Shown: positions 1 through 5,062 of the stretch, piece after piece
Position numbering within the stretch: the first letter of the stretch is position 1
Layout of the letters: the number at the start of each line of letters is the position of its first letter
Source: Ruminococcaceae bacterium UBA2806
GTDB lineage: Bacteria > Bacillota > Clostridia > Oscillospirales > Acutalibacteraceae
Length of the DNA stretch: 5,062 nucleotides
NCBI GenBank assembly: GCA_002351795.1
Contig: DEHG01000094.1
Span: 8,551 to 13,612 of the forward strand
Direction: 5' to 3'
Position numbers and translations under genes: made by a program
The notes under the pieces: model-generated
Database searches by the model: none
The model's input: the letters and a program-made list of their open reading frames with translations, nothing else
Told to the model about the DNA's origin: nothing

Positions 1-906
1 AATCAGGGTGTTGTTACGATAAATCTTGTAGATATAGGACTTAGCGCAAATAAGGATATCAACCAGTTCTGGAGAATATTTGAGGAAAGAATGGATCTGT
101 GTCACAGAGCGCTTCGCTGCCGTCATGAAAGACTTTTAGGGACACATTCTGATGCAGCGCCTATACTCTGGCAGTATGGTGCAATATCAAGACTGAAAAA
201 GGGCGAGGTAATTGATAAGCTACTCTACGGCGGTTATTCAACGCTTTCTCTGGGATATGCAGGTCTTTGGGAATGTGTATACAGTCTCAACGGTAAGAAG
301 CTTACCGAGCCGGAAGGAAAAGAACTTGGACTGAAGATCATGAAAAAGCTCAATGAATACTGCGCTAAGTGGAAGGCAGAGGAAAAGATCGACTATAGTC
401 TGTACGGTACGCCGCTTGAAAGCACTACCTATAAATTTGCAAAATGTCTGCAAAAGCGTTTCGGAAAGATCGAGGGCGTTACAGATAAGAATTATATCAC
501 AAACAGCTATCATGTTCACGTTACAGAACCGATAAGCGCGTTTGATAAACTCAAGCTTGAATCCGAATTCCAGGCACTTTCACCCGGAGGAGCAATTTCC
601 TATGTTGAGGTGCCGAATATGCAGCAGAACATTCCGGCTGTAATGCAGGTAATACGTTATATTTATGATAATATAATGTATGCGGAGCTTAATACAAAGA
701 GCGATTACTGTCAGTGCTGCGGATACAGCGGTGAGATACAGATAGTAAAGGATGATAACGGAAAGCTTGTCTGGGAATGTCCGAACTGCAAAAACAGGGA
801 TCAGAATAAGATGAACGTTGCCCGCAGAACCTGCGGATATATCGGCACACAGTTCTGGAATCAGGGCAGAACGCAGGAGATAAAAGAAAGGGTGCTTCAT
901 CTCTGA
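1..906 (+). CDS. nrdD: Anaerobic (class III) ribonucleoside-triphosphate reductase, C-terminal part; 5' end outside window
   Basis: This enzyme reduces ribonucleoside triphosphates to dNTPs in the cytoplasm without oxygen, using a glycyl radical. The frame is open from base 1 to the TGA at 904-906 (301 residues), so the gene starts upstream and the ATG at 91 is internal. The visible part opens with QGVVTINLV, a conserved NrdD stretch; the catalytic thiyl cysteine of the family normally lies shortly before it, so it should be just outside the window. YGTPLESTTYKFAKCLQ is a further NrdD-like block. Near the C-terminus are two CxxC pairs (Cys codons 709/718 and 778/787), the structural zinc site, then RRTCGYIG with the radical glycine at 835-837 and the usual GRTQEIKERVLHL ending. 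All expected C-terminal residues are present. It is followed one base later by nrdG, the usual pairing. The rival glycyl radical families (pyruvate formate-lyase, for example) lack this zinc site. Confidence 0.96.
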   Translation, partial: NQGVVTINLVDIGLSANKDINQFWRIFEERMDLCHRALRCRHERLLGTHSDAAPILWQYGAISRLKKGEVIDKLLYGGYSTLSLGYAGLWECVYSLNGKKLTEPEGKELGLKIMKKLNEYCAKWKAEEKIDYSLYGTPLESTTYKFAKCLQKRFGKIEGVTDKNYITNSYHVHVTEPISAFDKLKLESEFQALSPGGAISYVEVPNMQQNIPAVMQVIRYIYDNIMYAELNTKSDYCQCCGYSGEIQIVKDDNGKLVWECPNCKNRDQNKMNVARRTCGYIGTQFWNQGRTQEIKERVLHL

Positions 907-907
907 T

Positions 908-1450
908 ATGAATTACGGTACAATTAAAAACTGTGATATTGCCAATGGTATCGGGGTAAGAGTATCCCTGTTTGTATCAGGCTGCCGCCATCACTGCAAG
1001 GGCTGTTTTCAGCCTGAAACATGGAGCTTTGATTACGGTCAGCCTTATACAAAGGAAACTGAGGATGAAATAATCGAAATGCTCAGACCTGAATATATCG
1101 ACGGTTTATCCCTGCTTGGAGGAGAACCGTTTGAGCCTGAAAATCAGAGAGTTCTTGTCGAACTCCTGAGAAGGGTGAGGGCAGAGCTTCCGGGAAAAGA
1201 TATCTGGAGCTACAGCGGTTATAGTTTTGATGTGGATATGAAGCCCGGAGGAAAGGCTTACTGCGAGGTAACAGATGAAATGCTGTCTATGCTTGACATA
1301 CTTGTAGACGGGGAATTTGTTCTTGAGAAGAAGGATATCTCACTGCGTTTCAGAGGAAGCTCAAATCAGCGGATAATAGATGTTAAAACATCTCTTGCAA
1401 AAAACGACCTGATATTGTCGGGATACATGATAAATGAAAAATACAGCTGA
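908..1450 (+). CDS. nrdG: Anaerobic ribonucleoside-triphosphate reductase activating protein (radical SAM)
   Basis: NrdG binds a [4Fe-4S] cluster and S-adenosylmethionine and generates the glycyl radical on NrdD. The 180-residue product has the radical-SAM motif CRHHCKGC (Cys26, Cys30, Cys33) directly after VSLFVSG. It also has GGEPF at 71-75, the SAM-contacting motif, DIWSYSGY at about 98-105, VDGEF near residue 131, and a C-terminal RFRGSSNQRIIDV block typical of NrdG. The length is at the upper end of a family commonly around 155-180 residues. The ATG at 908 follows the nrdD stop after a single base (TGATATG). No good ribosome binding site lies at normal distance: the nearest purine run, AAAGGG at 887-892, is about 15 bases away. 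Translation probably depends on ribosomes ending nrdD. The start is supported because NYGTIKNCDIANGIGVRVSLF matches the usual N-terminus and no better start is close. Confidence 0.96.
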   Translation: MNYGTIKNCDIANGIGVRVSLFVSGCRHHCKGCFQPETWSFDYGQPYTKETEDEIIEMLRPEYIDGLSLLGGEPFEPENQRVLVELLRRVRAELPGKDIWSYSGYSFDVDMKPGGKAYCEVTDEMLSMLDILVDGEFVLEKKDISLRFRGSSNQRIIDVKTSLAKNDLILSGYMINEKYS

Positions 1451-1464
1451 AAAGCAAAAATTTA

Positions 1465-1498
1465 AGCGGCTGCGCACTGGATAAGTGCGGCAGCCGCT
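1465..1498. terminator. Bidirectional intrinsic terminator between convergent nrdG and ftsEX-peptidase operons
   Basis: Left arm AGCGGCTGCGCAC (1465-1477), 7-base loop TGGATAA, and right arm GTGCGGCAGCCGCT (1485-1498) pair with one bulged base. The stem is very GC-rich in AT-rich surroundings. On the - strand it is followed by TTAAATTTTTGCTTTT, a good U-tract for the peptidase operon ending at 1516. On the + strand the tail is weaker (TGTATTTTG from 1501), but the position 14 bases after the nrdG stop suggests it also ends nrdDG transcripts. Confidence 0.88.
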
Positions 1499-1515
1499 GC
1501 TGTATTTTGTGAATA

Positions 1516-2970
1516 TCAGTATTCACTCATAGGATCGTATTTTACGCCGTCTTTGCGAAGCTCGAAATGAAGATGCGGACCGGTAGAATATCCTGTAGAA
1601 CCGACATTTCCTATATATTGACCCTTTGTTACATATTGTCCGGGTTCAACAACTACCTTGCTTAAATGACCGTAGATAGAGATCTTGCCGTTCCCGTGGT
1701 CTATCATAACATAATTTCCATATCCGCCCCCGCAGCCGCAGCTTTCAAATTTGCCGTAATCATGGTAGCAGCTGTCGCAGGTCGAGAAAACGGTACCGGC
1801 TTCACAGGCAATTACAGTTGCGCCGTAAACATTGCCGTCGGCTATATCAAGTGCGCCGTGATTGTATGTGCCTCTCCATTCCTCAAATTCGGATGTAAGA
1901 TATGTATGTCCAGGACACGGCCATACATATTTGCCGTCAGGTGCTGGAGGATCTATTGGTTCTTCAATGTAATAGTCTTCATTGTTGTCATAGTTGTTAT
2001 TATTGTTATTGTTATTGTTGTTGTTATTATTGTTGTTATTATTATTGTTATTATTATTGTTATTACTTTGACTGTTTTCATTGCTGTTTTTGCTGTTCTG
2101 ACTGTTGTTGCTGCTTGTTTGTGAGTTTTCCTTTTTCTGCTCTTTACTTGTTTCGGAAGTTTTTTTGTTTTCCGGCTTGCTTGTTTCCGAGGATTCTGCT
2201 TTTTTCTTTTTCTCCTCAGCTTTAGCCTTTTGTTCTTTGTATCTTTCGAGAGCTTTTTCAAGCTCCTTCTGACGGTTTTCATTGTCCTTTATCTCGGCTT
2301 CTTTATTGGATTGCTTTTCAAGAAGCTCATTTATTATCGTCTGATTTTCAGCAGATAGGGAATTCAGTTTTTTCTTGTCTTCTTCAAGCTGCTTTTTTTC
2401 GCTTTCAACCTTGTTTTTTGCATCCTGCAATTCTTTTTGTTCGTCTAAAATAACCGACATTTTATCCTGCAATTCCTTTATCAGCTTATTATCTGATGCT
2501 GTTATACAGGAAACAAGCTCCATTTTATCTATATAATCAGAAAAGGTTTTTGCCTGCAAAACGATTTCCAGCGATGAAATATCCCCCGCAGTATATATAG
2601 CTCTGAGTCTTTGTTTGAGAACATCTAATTTGCTGTCGATCTGTGCGGTTTTTTCTTCGACAAGCGCCTGATTTTCCTTGATTTTTTTGTTGAGTGATTT
2701 TATCTTATCATTGCTTTGATTAATTCTTGAGGAAAGATCGGAAATCCTTTGCTGAAGGTTTTCGCTGTATTTGATTTTTTCCTGAAGAGTTTGTTCGGTT
2801 TTTGCAAGCTCATTTTGTTTTTTCTCATTTTCCTTCTGGAGCTGAGACTGCTGCGACTTGGTATCTTTTTCATCAAAAGCAAGCGCATCCGGCATGGTTA
2901 TCATGGCTGCCGTTAAAAGCGCAGTAAAAATGCATATGATTTTTTTTATAACAGTATGTTTACCAGCCAA
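1516..2970 (-). CDS. Secreted coiled-coil M23 (LytM) peptidase, EnvC-like FtsEX partner, with poly-Asn linker
   Basis: This is probably a peptidoglycan hydrolase controlled by FtsEX at the outer face of the membrane. The 484 residues begin with a signal peptide (KK, hydrophobic 11-26, likely cleavage after ALA at 31). Two long coiled-coil stretches follow, about 36-115 and 155-255, separated by RLRAIYTAGDISSLEIVLQAKTFSDYI-type sequence seen in EnvC/PcsB/CwlO-like regulators. Next come a Lys/Glu/Ser/Asn-rich low-complexity part, 24 asparagines at 303-326, and a C-terminal LytM domain (about 346-484). The zinc and catalytic residues look intact: His371 and Asp375 (HGALD), His435 (YGHLS), His466 and His468 (HLHFE), unlike the degenerate site of E. 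coli EnvC. A Cys-rich insertion lies at 389-413. The start is TTG at 2970, overlapping the ftsX end by 11 bp; an AAGGAGGAG site 8 bases upstream and an intact signal peptide support it, and the next in-frame ATG (residue 23) would destroy that peptide. Pairing with FtsEX is inferred from the operon. Confidence 0.9.
   Translation of the reverse strand: MAGKHTVIKKIICIFTALLTAAMITMPDALAFDEKDTKSQQSQLQKENEKKQNELAKTEQTLQEKIKYSENLQQRISDLSSRINQSNDKIKSLNKKIKENQALVEEKTAQIDSKLDVLKQRLRAIYTAGDISSLEIVLQAKTFSDYIDKMELVSCITASDNKLIKELQDKMSVILDEQKELQDAKNKVESEKKQLEEDKKKLNSLSAENQTIINELLEKQSNKEAEIKDNENRQKELEKALERYKEQKAKAEEKKKKAESSETSKPENKKTSETSKEQKKENSQTSSNNSQNSKNSNENSQSNNNNNNNNNNNNNNNNNNNNNNNNYDNNEDYYIEEPIDPPAPDGKYVWPCPGHTYLTSEFEEWRGTYNHGALDIADGNVYGATVIACEAGTVFSTCDSCYHDYGKFESCGCGGGYGNYVMIDHGNGKISIYGHLSKVVVEPGQYVTKGQYIGNVGSTGYSTGPHLHFELRKDGVKYDPMSEY
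1993..2064 (-). repeat. 24-codon AAC/AAT trinucleotide tract encoding poly-asparagine
   Basis: On the - strand this is an uninterrupted run of 24 Asn codons, 11 AAC and 13 AAT in irregular order; on the + strand it reads as GTT/ATT triplets. It encodes residues 303-326 of the M23 peptidase, between the Ser/Asn-rich region and the catalytic domain, and serves presumably as a flexible spacer. Mixed codons make it less slippage-prone than a pure triplet repeat. All visible changes are silent, which suggests selection on the amino acid. Confidence 0.93.
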
Positions 2971-3877
2971 TGATATCTCCTCCTTCTTTGTGCAGATATT
3001 TGGTTATCGAAATATAGCCGCCTAAAGCGCCGATGAGTACTCCTGCGCCGCAGAAACCTGCAATAATATTTACCCAAATTGATGAAAGCGGGATAGCTGA
3101 GGTGCTTATAAGGGTTATCATCTGACCGGCGGTATTCTTGATGGGGTTGTATGCAAGTATAAGAACTGCTGATGCAATAGCGCCTGAAATAAGCCCTATT
3201 GTCATAGCTTCGATAATGAAAGGTATTCGGATAAAGTTGTTGGTTGCGCCTACGGATTTCATAATGCTTATCTCAAAACGTCTTGAATACATTGTCATTT
3301 TAATTGAATTTGAAATGATGAACAAGGTGATGACTCCGAGAATAAGTACGATCCAGAATCCGACAACCGAAACAAATGCATTAAGCTTTGTAAGAGTACG
3401 GGTGATATCTCCTCTGTCGCTGATAGAAGAAACACCTTTGATCTTATTGATCTGATCTATTGTATCTTTATAATCAGACAAGTCCTTCAGCTTAACAATA
3501 TAAGCATTTCCGAGGGGATTTTTTTCTCCCTGAAGACTTTCATATAAATTCCCGAGACGGTCTTTGTATTCTTTTATGCCTTCTTCTTTCGGGTAATATC
3601 TGCACTCCTGAACATTTTCGACTTTTTTTATTTCAGCGCCAAGCTTGATCGAGTCTATATCGGATAATTCGTAATCAAGAAATACCTTTATCTGATTTCC
3701 CTCGCCGATGCTTGCGATAAGGCTGTTTACATTTACGGAAATAAGTATTGCAGCCCCAGTTATGATAAGGCATGAGACAAGTACAATAATAGATGCAAGC
3801 GACATCATTCGGTTGATCCAGATATTTTTCAGTCCCTCTTTTACAAGGTAGCCGCTGCTGTTGAATTTCATTTTCAT
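2960..3877 (-). CDS. ftsX: Cell division ABC transporter-like permease FtsX
   Basis: FtsX is the membrane subunit of the FtsEX complex, which passes ATP-driven conformational change from FtsE to an extracellular cell-wall hydrolase or its activator. The 305 residues match the family length. There is a short cytoplasmic N-terminus with LVKEGLKNIWINRMMSLASI and TM1 at about 26-48. A large extracellular loop follows at 49-166, the usual contact site for the coiled-coil partner. TM2 is at about 168-190, TM3 at about 218-243 and TM4 at about 268-292. The cytoplasmic segment RRFEISIMKSVGAT…FIRIPFIIE at 199-223 is the conserved coupling region of FtsX-type permeases. Its ATG (3877-3875) overlaps the ftsE stop as ATGA. 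An AAAGGAGGAG site 8-10 bases upstream favours this ATG over the second one at 3871. The end overlaps the peptidase start by 11 bp. Confidence 0.95.
   Translation of the reverse strand: MKMKFNSSGYLVKEGLKNIWINRMMSLASIIVLVSCLIITGAAILISVNVNSLIASIGEGNQIKVFLDYELSDIDSIKLGAEIKKVENVQECRYYPKEEGIKEYKDRLGNLYESLQGEKNPLGNAYIVKLKDLSDYKDTIDQINKIKGVSSISDRGDITRTLTKLNAFVSVVGFWIVLILGVITLFIISNSIKMTMYSRRFEISIMKSVGATNNFIRIPFIIEAMTIGLISGAIASAVLILAYNPIKNTAGQMITLISTSAIPLSSIWVNIIAGFCGAGVLIGALGGYISITKYLHKEGGDIIGW
2977..2985 (-). promoter_or_regulatory. Ribosome binding site deciding the TTG start of the M23 peptidase
   Basis: The - strand reads AAGGAGGAG, with the core AAGGAGG ending 8 bases before TTG at 2970-2968. 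It lies inside the last codons of ftsX (…EGGDIIGW stop), so those codons serve both ftsX and translation of the next gene. Confidence 0.85.
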
Positions 3878-4626
3878 TCTTTTGTCTCCTCCTTTTTGTT
3901 TTCATCATCATCGGGGGAGGGAAGCACAGTCGTGGGTTGTTCATCAGGAGAGAGAGATGGCTGAATGATCTTGTCTTCAACGATTTCGCCGCCGTCTATT
4001 CTGATAACTCTGCCTCCGAAGGAGCGTACAATATCAAGCTCATGAGTAACGATAATGACGGTCGTTCCATTTTTATTGATATCAACAAGACGCTGCATTA
4101 TCTCAAATGACATTTTCGGGTCAATATTGCCCGTAGGTTCATCGGCGATTATCATTTCGGGATTATTGACAAGCGCTCTTGCAAGGCTGACTCTTTGCTG
4201 TTCACCGCCGGAAAGTTCGCTTGGACGGCGTTTTTCTTTGCCCTTTAGTCCTACAACAGCGATAACATATTTGACACGTCTTCTTACAAGCTTTTCGGGT
4301 GCGCCGATAGCCCTCATGGCAAAGGCGATATTATCATATACGTTCATTTTTTCGATAAGCCTGAAATCCTGGAATACAATGCCCATTGTTCGTCTGAGGT
4401 AGGGTACCTTATGTTTTTTTATTTTCATAAGGTCAAAACCGTTTACCTTTATTTTACCGAAGGTGGCAGTTTCCTCATGAATAAGCAGTTTCAGAAATGT
4501 ACTTTTGCCTGCGCCGGATGAACCTACTATAAAGACAAATTCACCCCGTTCAATATTGAGTGTAACATTTTTAAGCGCTTCCGTACCGTTAGAATACACC
4601 TTTGAAACATTTTTCATATGTATCAT
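3874..4626 (-). CDS. ftsE: Cell division ATP-binding protein FtsE
   Basis: FtsE is the cytoplasmic ATPase that partners FtsX. All ABC ATPase motifs are intact in the 250 residues: Walker A GSSGAGKST (35-43), Q-loop Gln86 in FQDFRL, signature LSGGEQQR (138-145), Walker B MIIADE with catalytic Glu163, D-loop GNID, and H-loop His195 in VTHE. MIHMKNVSKVYSNGTEAL is the usual FtsE N-terminus. I therefore start at ATG 4626; a TTG one codon earlier (4629) is also possible, since AAGGAAG (4635-4641) sits at a usable distance from either. After about residue 218, where FtsE proteins usually end or nearly so, there is a 32-residue acidic, Pro/Ser-rich tail (PSLSPDEQPTTVLPSPDDDENKKEETKE). It is first in the operon, ends in a 4-bp ATGA overlap with ftsX, and is transcribed from the promoter at 4663-4691. 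Confidence 0.95.
   Translation of the reverse strand: MIHMKNVSKVYSNGTEALKNVTLNIERGEFVFIVGSSGAGKSTFLKLLIHEETATFGKIKVNGFDLMKIKKHKVPYLRRTMGIVFQDFRLIEKMNVYDNIAFAMRAIGAPEKLVRRRVKYVIAVVGLKGKEKRRPSELSGGEQQRVSLARALVNNPEMIIADEPTGNIDPKMSFEIMQRLVDINKNGTTVIIVTHELDIVRSFGGRVIRIDGGEIVEDKIIQPSLSPDEQPTTVLPSPDDDENKKEETKE
3886..3894 (-). promoter_or_regulatory. Ribosome binding site of ftsX inside the ftsE 3' end
   Basis: The - strand reads AAGGAGGAG, 8 bases before the ATG at 3877 if counted from the second GGAG. It lies in the codons for the Lys/Glu tail of FtsE (KKEETKE) and chooses the first of two nearby in-frame ATGs. Confidence 0.8.
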
Positions 4627-4662
4627 CAATAACGCTTCCTTTTAAAATAATATTCCTTTATA

Positions 4663-4691
4663 ATTATATAATAAAAAACCGTATTCGTCAA
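4663..4691 (-). promoter_or_regulatory. Main sigma-A-type promoter of the ftsE-ftsX-peptidase operon
   Basis: On the - strand the -35 box is TTGACG (4691-4686), followed by a 17-base spacer and a perfect -10 TATAAT (4668-4663). The predicted start near 4656 gives a leader of about 30 bases containing the ftsE ribosome binding site. Five of six -35 bases and all -10 bases match consensus. No other promoter is evident before the peptidase, so all three genes are probably one transcript. Confidence 0.85.
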
Positions 4692-4714
4692 ATGTATAAT
4701 AAAAATTCGTCAAA
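4683..4714. repeat. Direct repeat ATTCGTCAAA x2 over the ftsE promoter, possible operator
   Basis: The 10-mer ATTCGTCAAA occurs at 4683-4692 and 4705-4714, start-to-start spacing 22 bp, about two helical turns. The first copy covers the ftsE -35 box; the second lies upstream of it. The second copy also begins a small palindrome GTCA-AAA-TGAC (4709-4719). The repeat is seen directly; a regulator binding it is inference. Confidence 0.45.
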
Positions 4715-4879
4715 ATGACAGTTAAATTTTTAGACAAAAAACATAATTAATTGTTTTATGATGTAGATTATCACAAAAAGATAATACGGTATTTGTTGGT
4801 TATTACAATTTCAGTATGTAACACGGAGTATATATACAGAATATAATGTATTAACGGCAGATATAAAGGTCATGATAAG

Positions 4880-4909
4880 CATATAACATTTGTTTGCTAA
4901 AACTGTCAA
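4880..4909 (-). promoter_or_regulatory. Possible distal leftward promoter upstream of ftsE
   Basis: The - strand has a perfect TTGACA (4909-4904), an 18-base spacer and TATATG preceded by TGT, an extended -10 pattern (4885-4880). Only four of six -10 bases match. It would give a leader of about 250 bases to ftsE. Alternatively the site is only half of the palindrome CTGTCAAGACAG. Confidence 0.3.
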
Positions 4910-4949
4910 GACAGGTTACAGATCATTATGAAATAAATTGACATTAGCA

Positions 4950-5004
4950 AAATTTAAAAAATTTTTGAAAAGGACTTGACAAGCATAGAAAATTATGGTA
5001 TTAT
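4950..5004 (+). promoter_or_regulatory. Strong promoter with UP-like element driving the tRNA gene
   Basis: The -35 TTGACA (4976-4981) is perfect, the spacer is 17 bases, and the -10 is TATTAT (4999-5004), preceded by TGG to give an extended -10. Just upstream, 4950-4970 is almost pure A/T with A- and T-runs, like the UP elements of stable-RNA promoters. Transcription should start near 5010-5011, about 31 bases before the tRNA. Confidence 0.87.
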
Positions 5005-5014
5005 TATGAAGTCG

Positions 5015-5030
5015 CTGAGAGATAACTCAG
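5015..5030 (+). other. Short hairpin in the tRNA precursor leader
   Basis: CTGAG (5015-5019), loop AGATAA and CTCAG (5026-5030) form a perfect 5-bp stem in the predicted 5' leader. It has no U-tract so it is not a terminator; it may only shape the RNase P substrate. Confidence 0.4.
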
Positions 5031-5041
5031 TAAGACTTGAT

Positions 5042-5062
5042 GGGAGCATAGCTCAGCTGGGA
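5042..5062 (+). tRNA. 5' end of a tRNA gene (Val or Ala likely), cut by window edge
   Basis: GGGAGCA fits a 7-base acceptor strand, followed by T8-A9, and GCTCAGCTGGGA fits the D-stem 5' strand and D-loop with conserved A14 and GG. The anticodon lies outside the window, so identity is not settled; this beginning is common in clostridial valine and alanine tRNAs. A strong promoter precedes it with no gene between, so it is probably the first gene of a tRNA or rRNA/tRNA unit. Confidence 0.85.

Larger units (their letters stand above)
4630..4975. other. AT-rich non-coding intergenic region between ftsE and the tRNA gene
   Basis: No credible coding sequence is present on either strand; the longest ATG-started frames are about a dozen codons without ribosome binding sites. 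Besides the ftsE promoter and its repeats, it holds a 6-bp inverted repeat ATTATC…GATAAT (4767-4785), a near-palindrome CTGTCAAGACAG (4903-4914), and an isolated + strand TATAAT at 4842-4847 with only a poor -35 (GTAACA, 18 bp upstream). No intrinsic terminator hairpin, riboswitch or mobile-element end was recognised. Confidence 0.7.

Noticed and set aside
91..906. Treating ATG 91 as a gene start
   Set aside because: The frame is open to base 1 and the upstream residues (QGVVTINLV…) are conserved NrdD sequence, so the gene is cut by the window edge.
1981..2070. Triplet repeat as CRISPR or mobile-element terminal repeat
   Set aside because: The unit is 3 bases, in frame, without spacers, and lies inside an intact coding sequence.
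1902..2225. + strand open frame of 107 codons rich in Cys/Tyr
   Set aside because: It is the antisense shadow of the poly-Asn and Lys/Glu region of the M23 peptidase; the odd composition comes from the triplet repeat, and it has no ribosome binding site or family likeness.
1953..2282. - strand open frame of 109 codons, Lys/Arg then Ile/Thr rich
   Set aside because: It is a +1/-1 frame shadow of the low-complexity peptidase region; the real frame continues through signal peptide, coiled coil and LytM domain.
3138..3455. + strand open frame of 105 codons opposite ftsX
   Set aside because: Antisense shadow of ftsX, which has full family length, motifs and a ribosome binding site.
4627..4629. 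TTG as the ftsE start
   Set aside because: Possible by spacing, but the adjacent ATG gives the usual FtsE N-terminus MI-x-x-x-NVSKVY; kept only as an alternative.
4938..4966. Second + strand TTGACA as a tandem tRNA promoter
   Set aside because: At 16-18 bases downstream there is only A/T-run sequence without a recognisable -10 box; this stretch fits better as the UP element of the next promoter.

Overview
The window looks like chromosomal DNA of an anaerobic Gram-positive (Firmicutes), most likely a Clostridia member close to Ruminococcus/Oscillospiraceae. This rests on an oxygen-sensitive class III ribonucleotide reductase, strong AGGAGG-type ribosome binding sites, TTG start use, moderate-GC genes with very AT-rich intergenic DNA, and a secreted M23 peptidase with a poly-asparagine linker. 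The genus is an inference; no marker gene is complete enough to prove it.

Layout: (1) 1-1450, + strand: the C-terminal ~300 residues of the anaerobic ribonucleoside-triphosphate reductase NrdD (cut by the left edge), then its radical-SAM activase NrdG one base later. NrdG uses a [4Fe-4S] cluster and S-adenosylmethionine to place a radical on the NrdD glycine encoded at 835-837, allowing NTP reduction to dNTP without oxygen. (2) 1451-1515: a strong hairpin between convergent genes that can terminate transcription from both sides. (3) 4626 down to 1516, - strand: a tight three-gene operon, ftsE-ftsX-M23 peptidase, with successive overlaps of 4 and 11 bp and near-consensus ribosome binding sites inside the preceding genes. 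FtsE (ATPase) and FtsX (membrane subunit) form the cell-division-linked ABC-type complex that controls a periplasmic or extracellular coiled-coil hydrolase factor. Here that factor appears to be the third gene, which has a signal peptide, long coiled coils, a 24-Asn linker and an intact LytM zinc site. (4) 4630-5041: about 410 bp of AT-rich non-coding DNA holding the operon promoter (TTGACG-17-TATAAT, with a 10-bp direct repeat over it), a possible distal promoter, and a strong rightward promoter with an A/T-rich upstream element. (5) 5042-5062: the first 21 bases of a tRNA gene driven by that rightward promoter and cut by the right edge.

I do not see a wholly new system. The points most worth a second look are the FtsEX partner with an apparently active LytM domain, a cysteine cluster and a poly-Asn linker, and the repeated ATTCGTCAAA element at the ftsE promoter.
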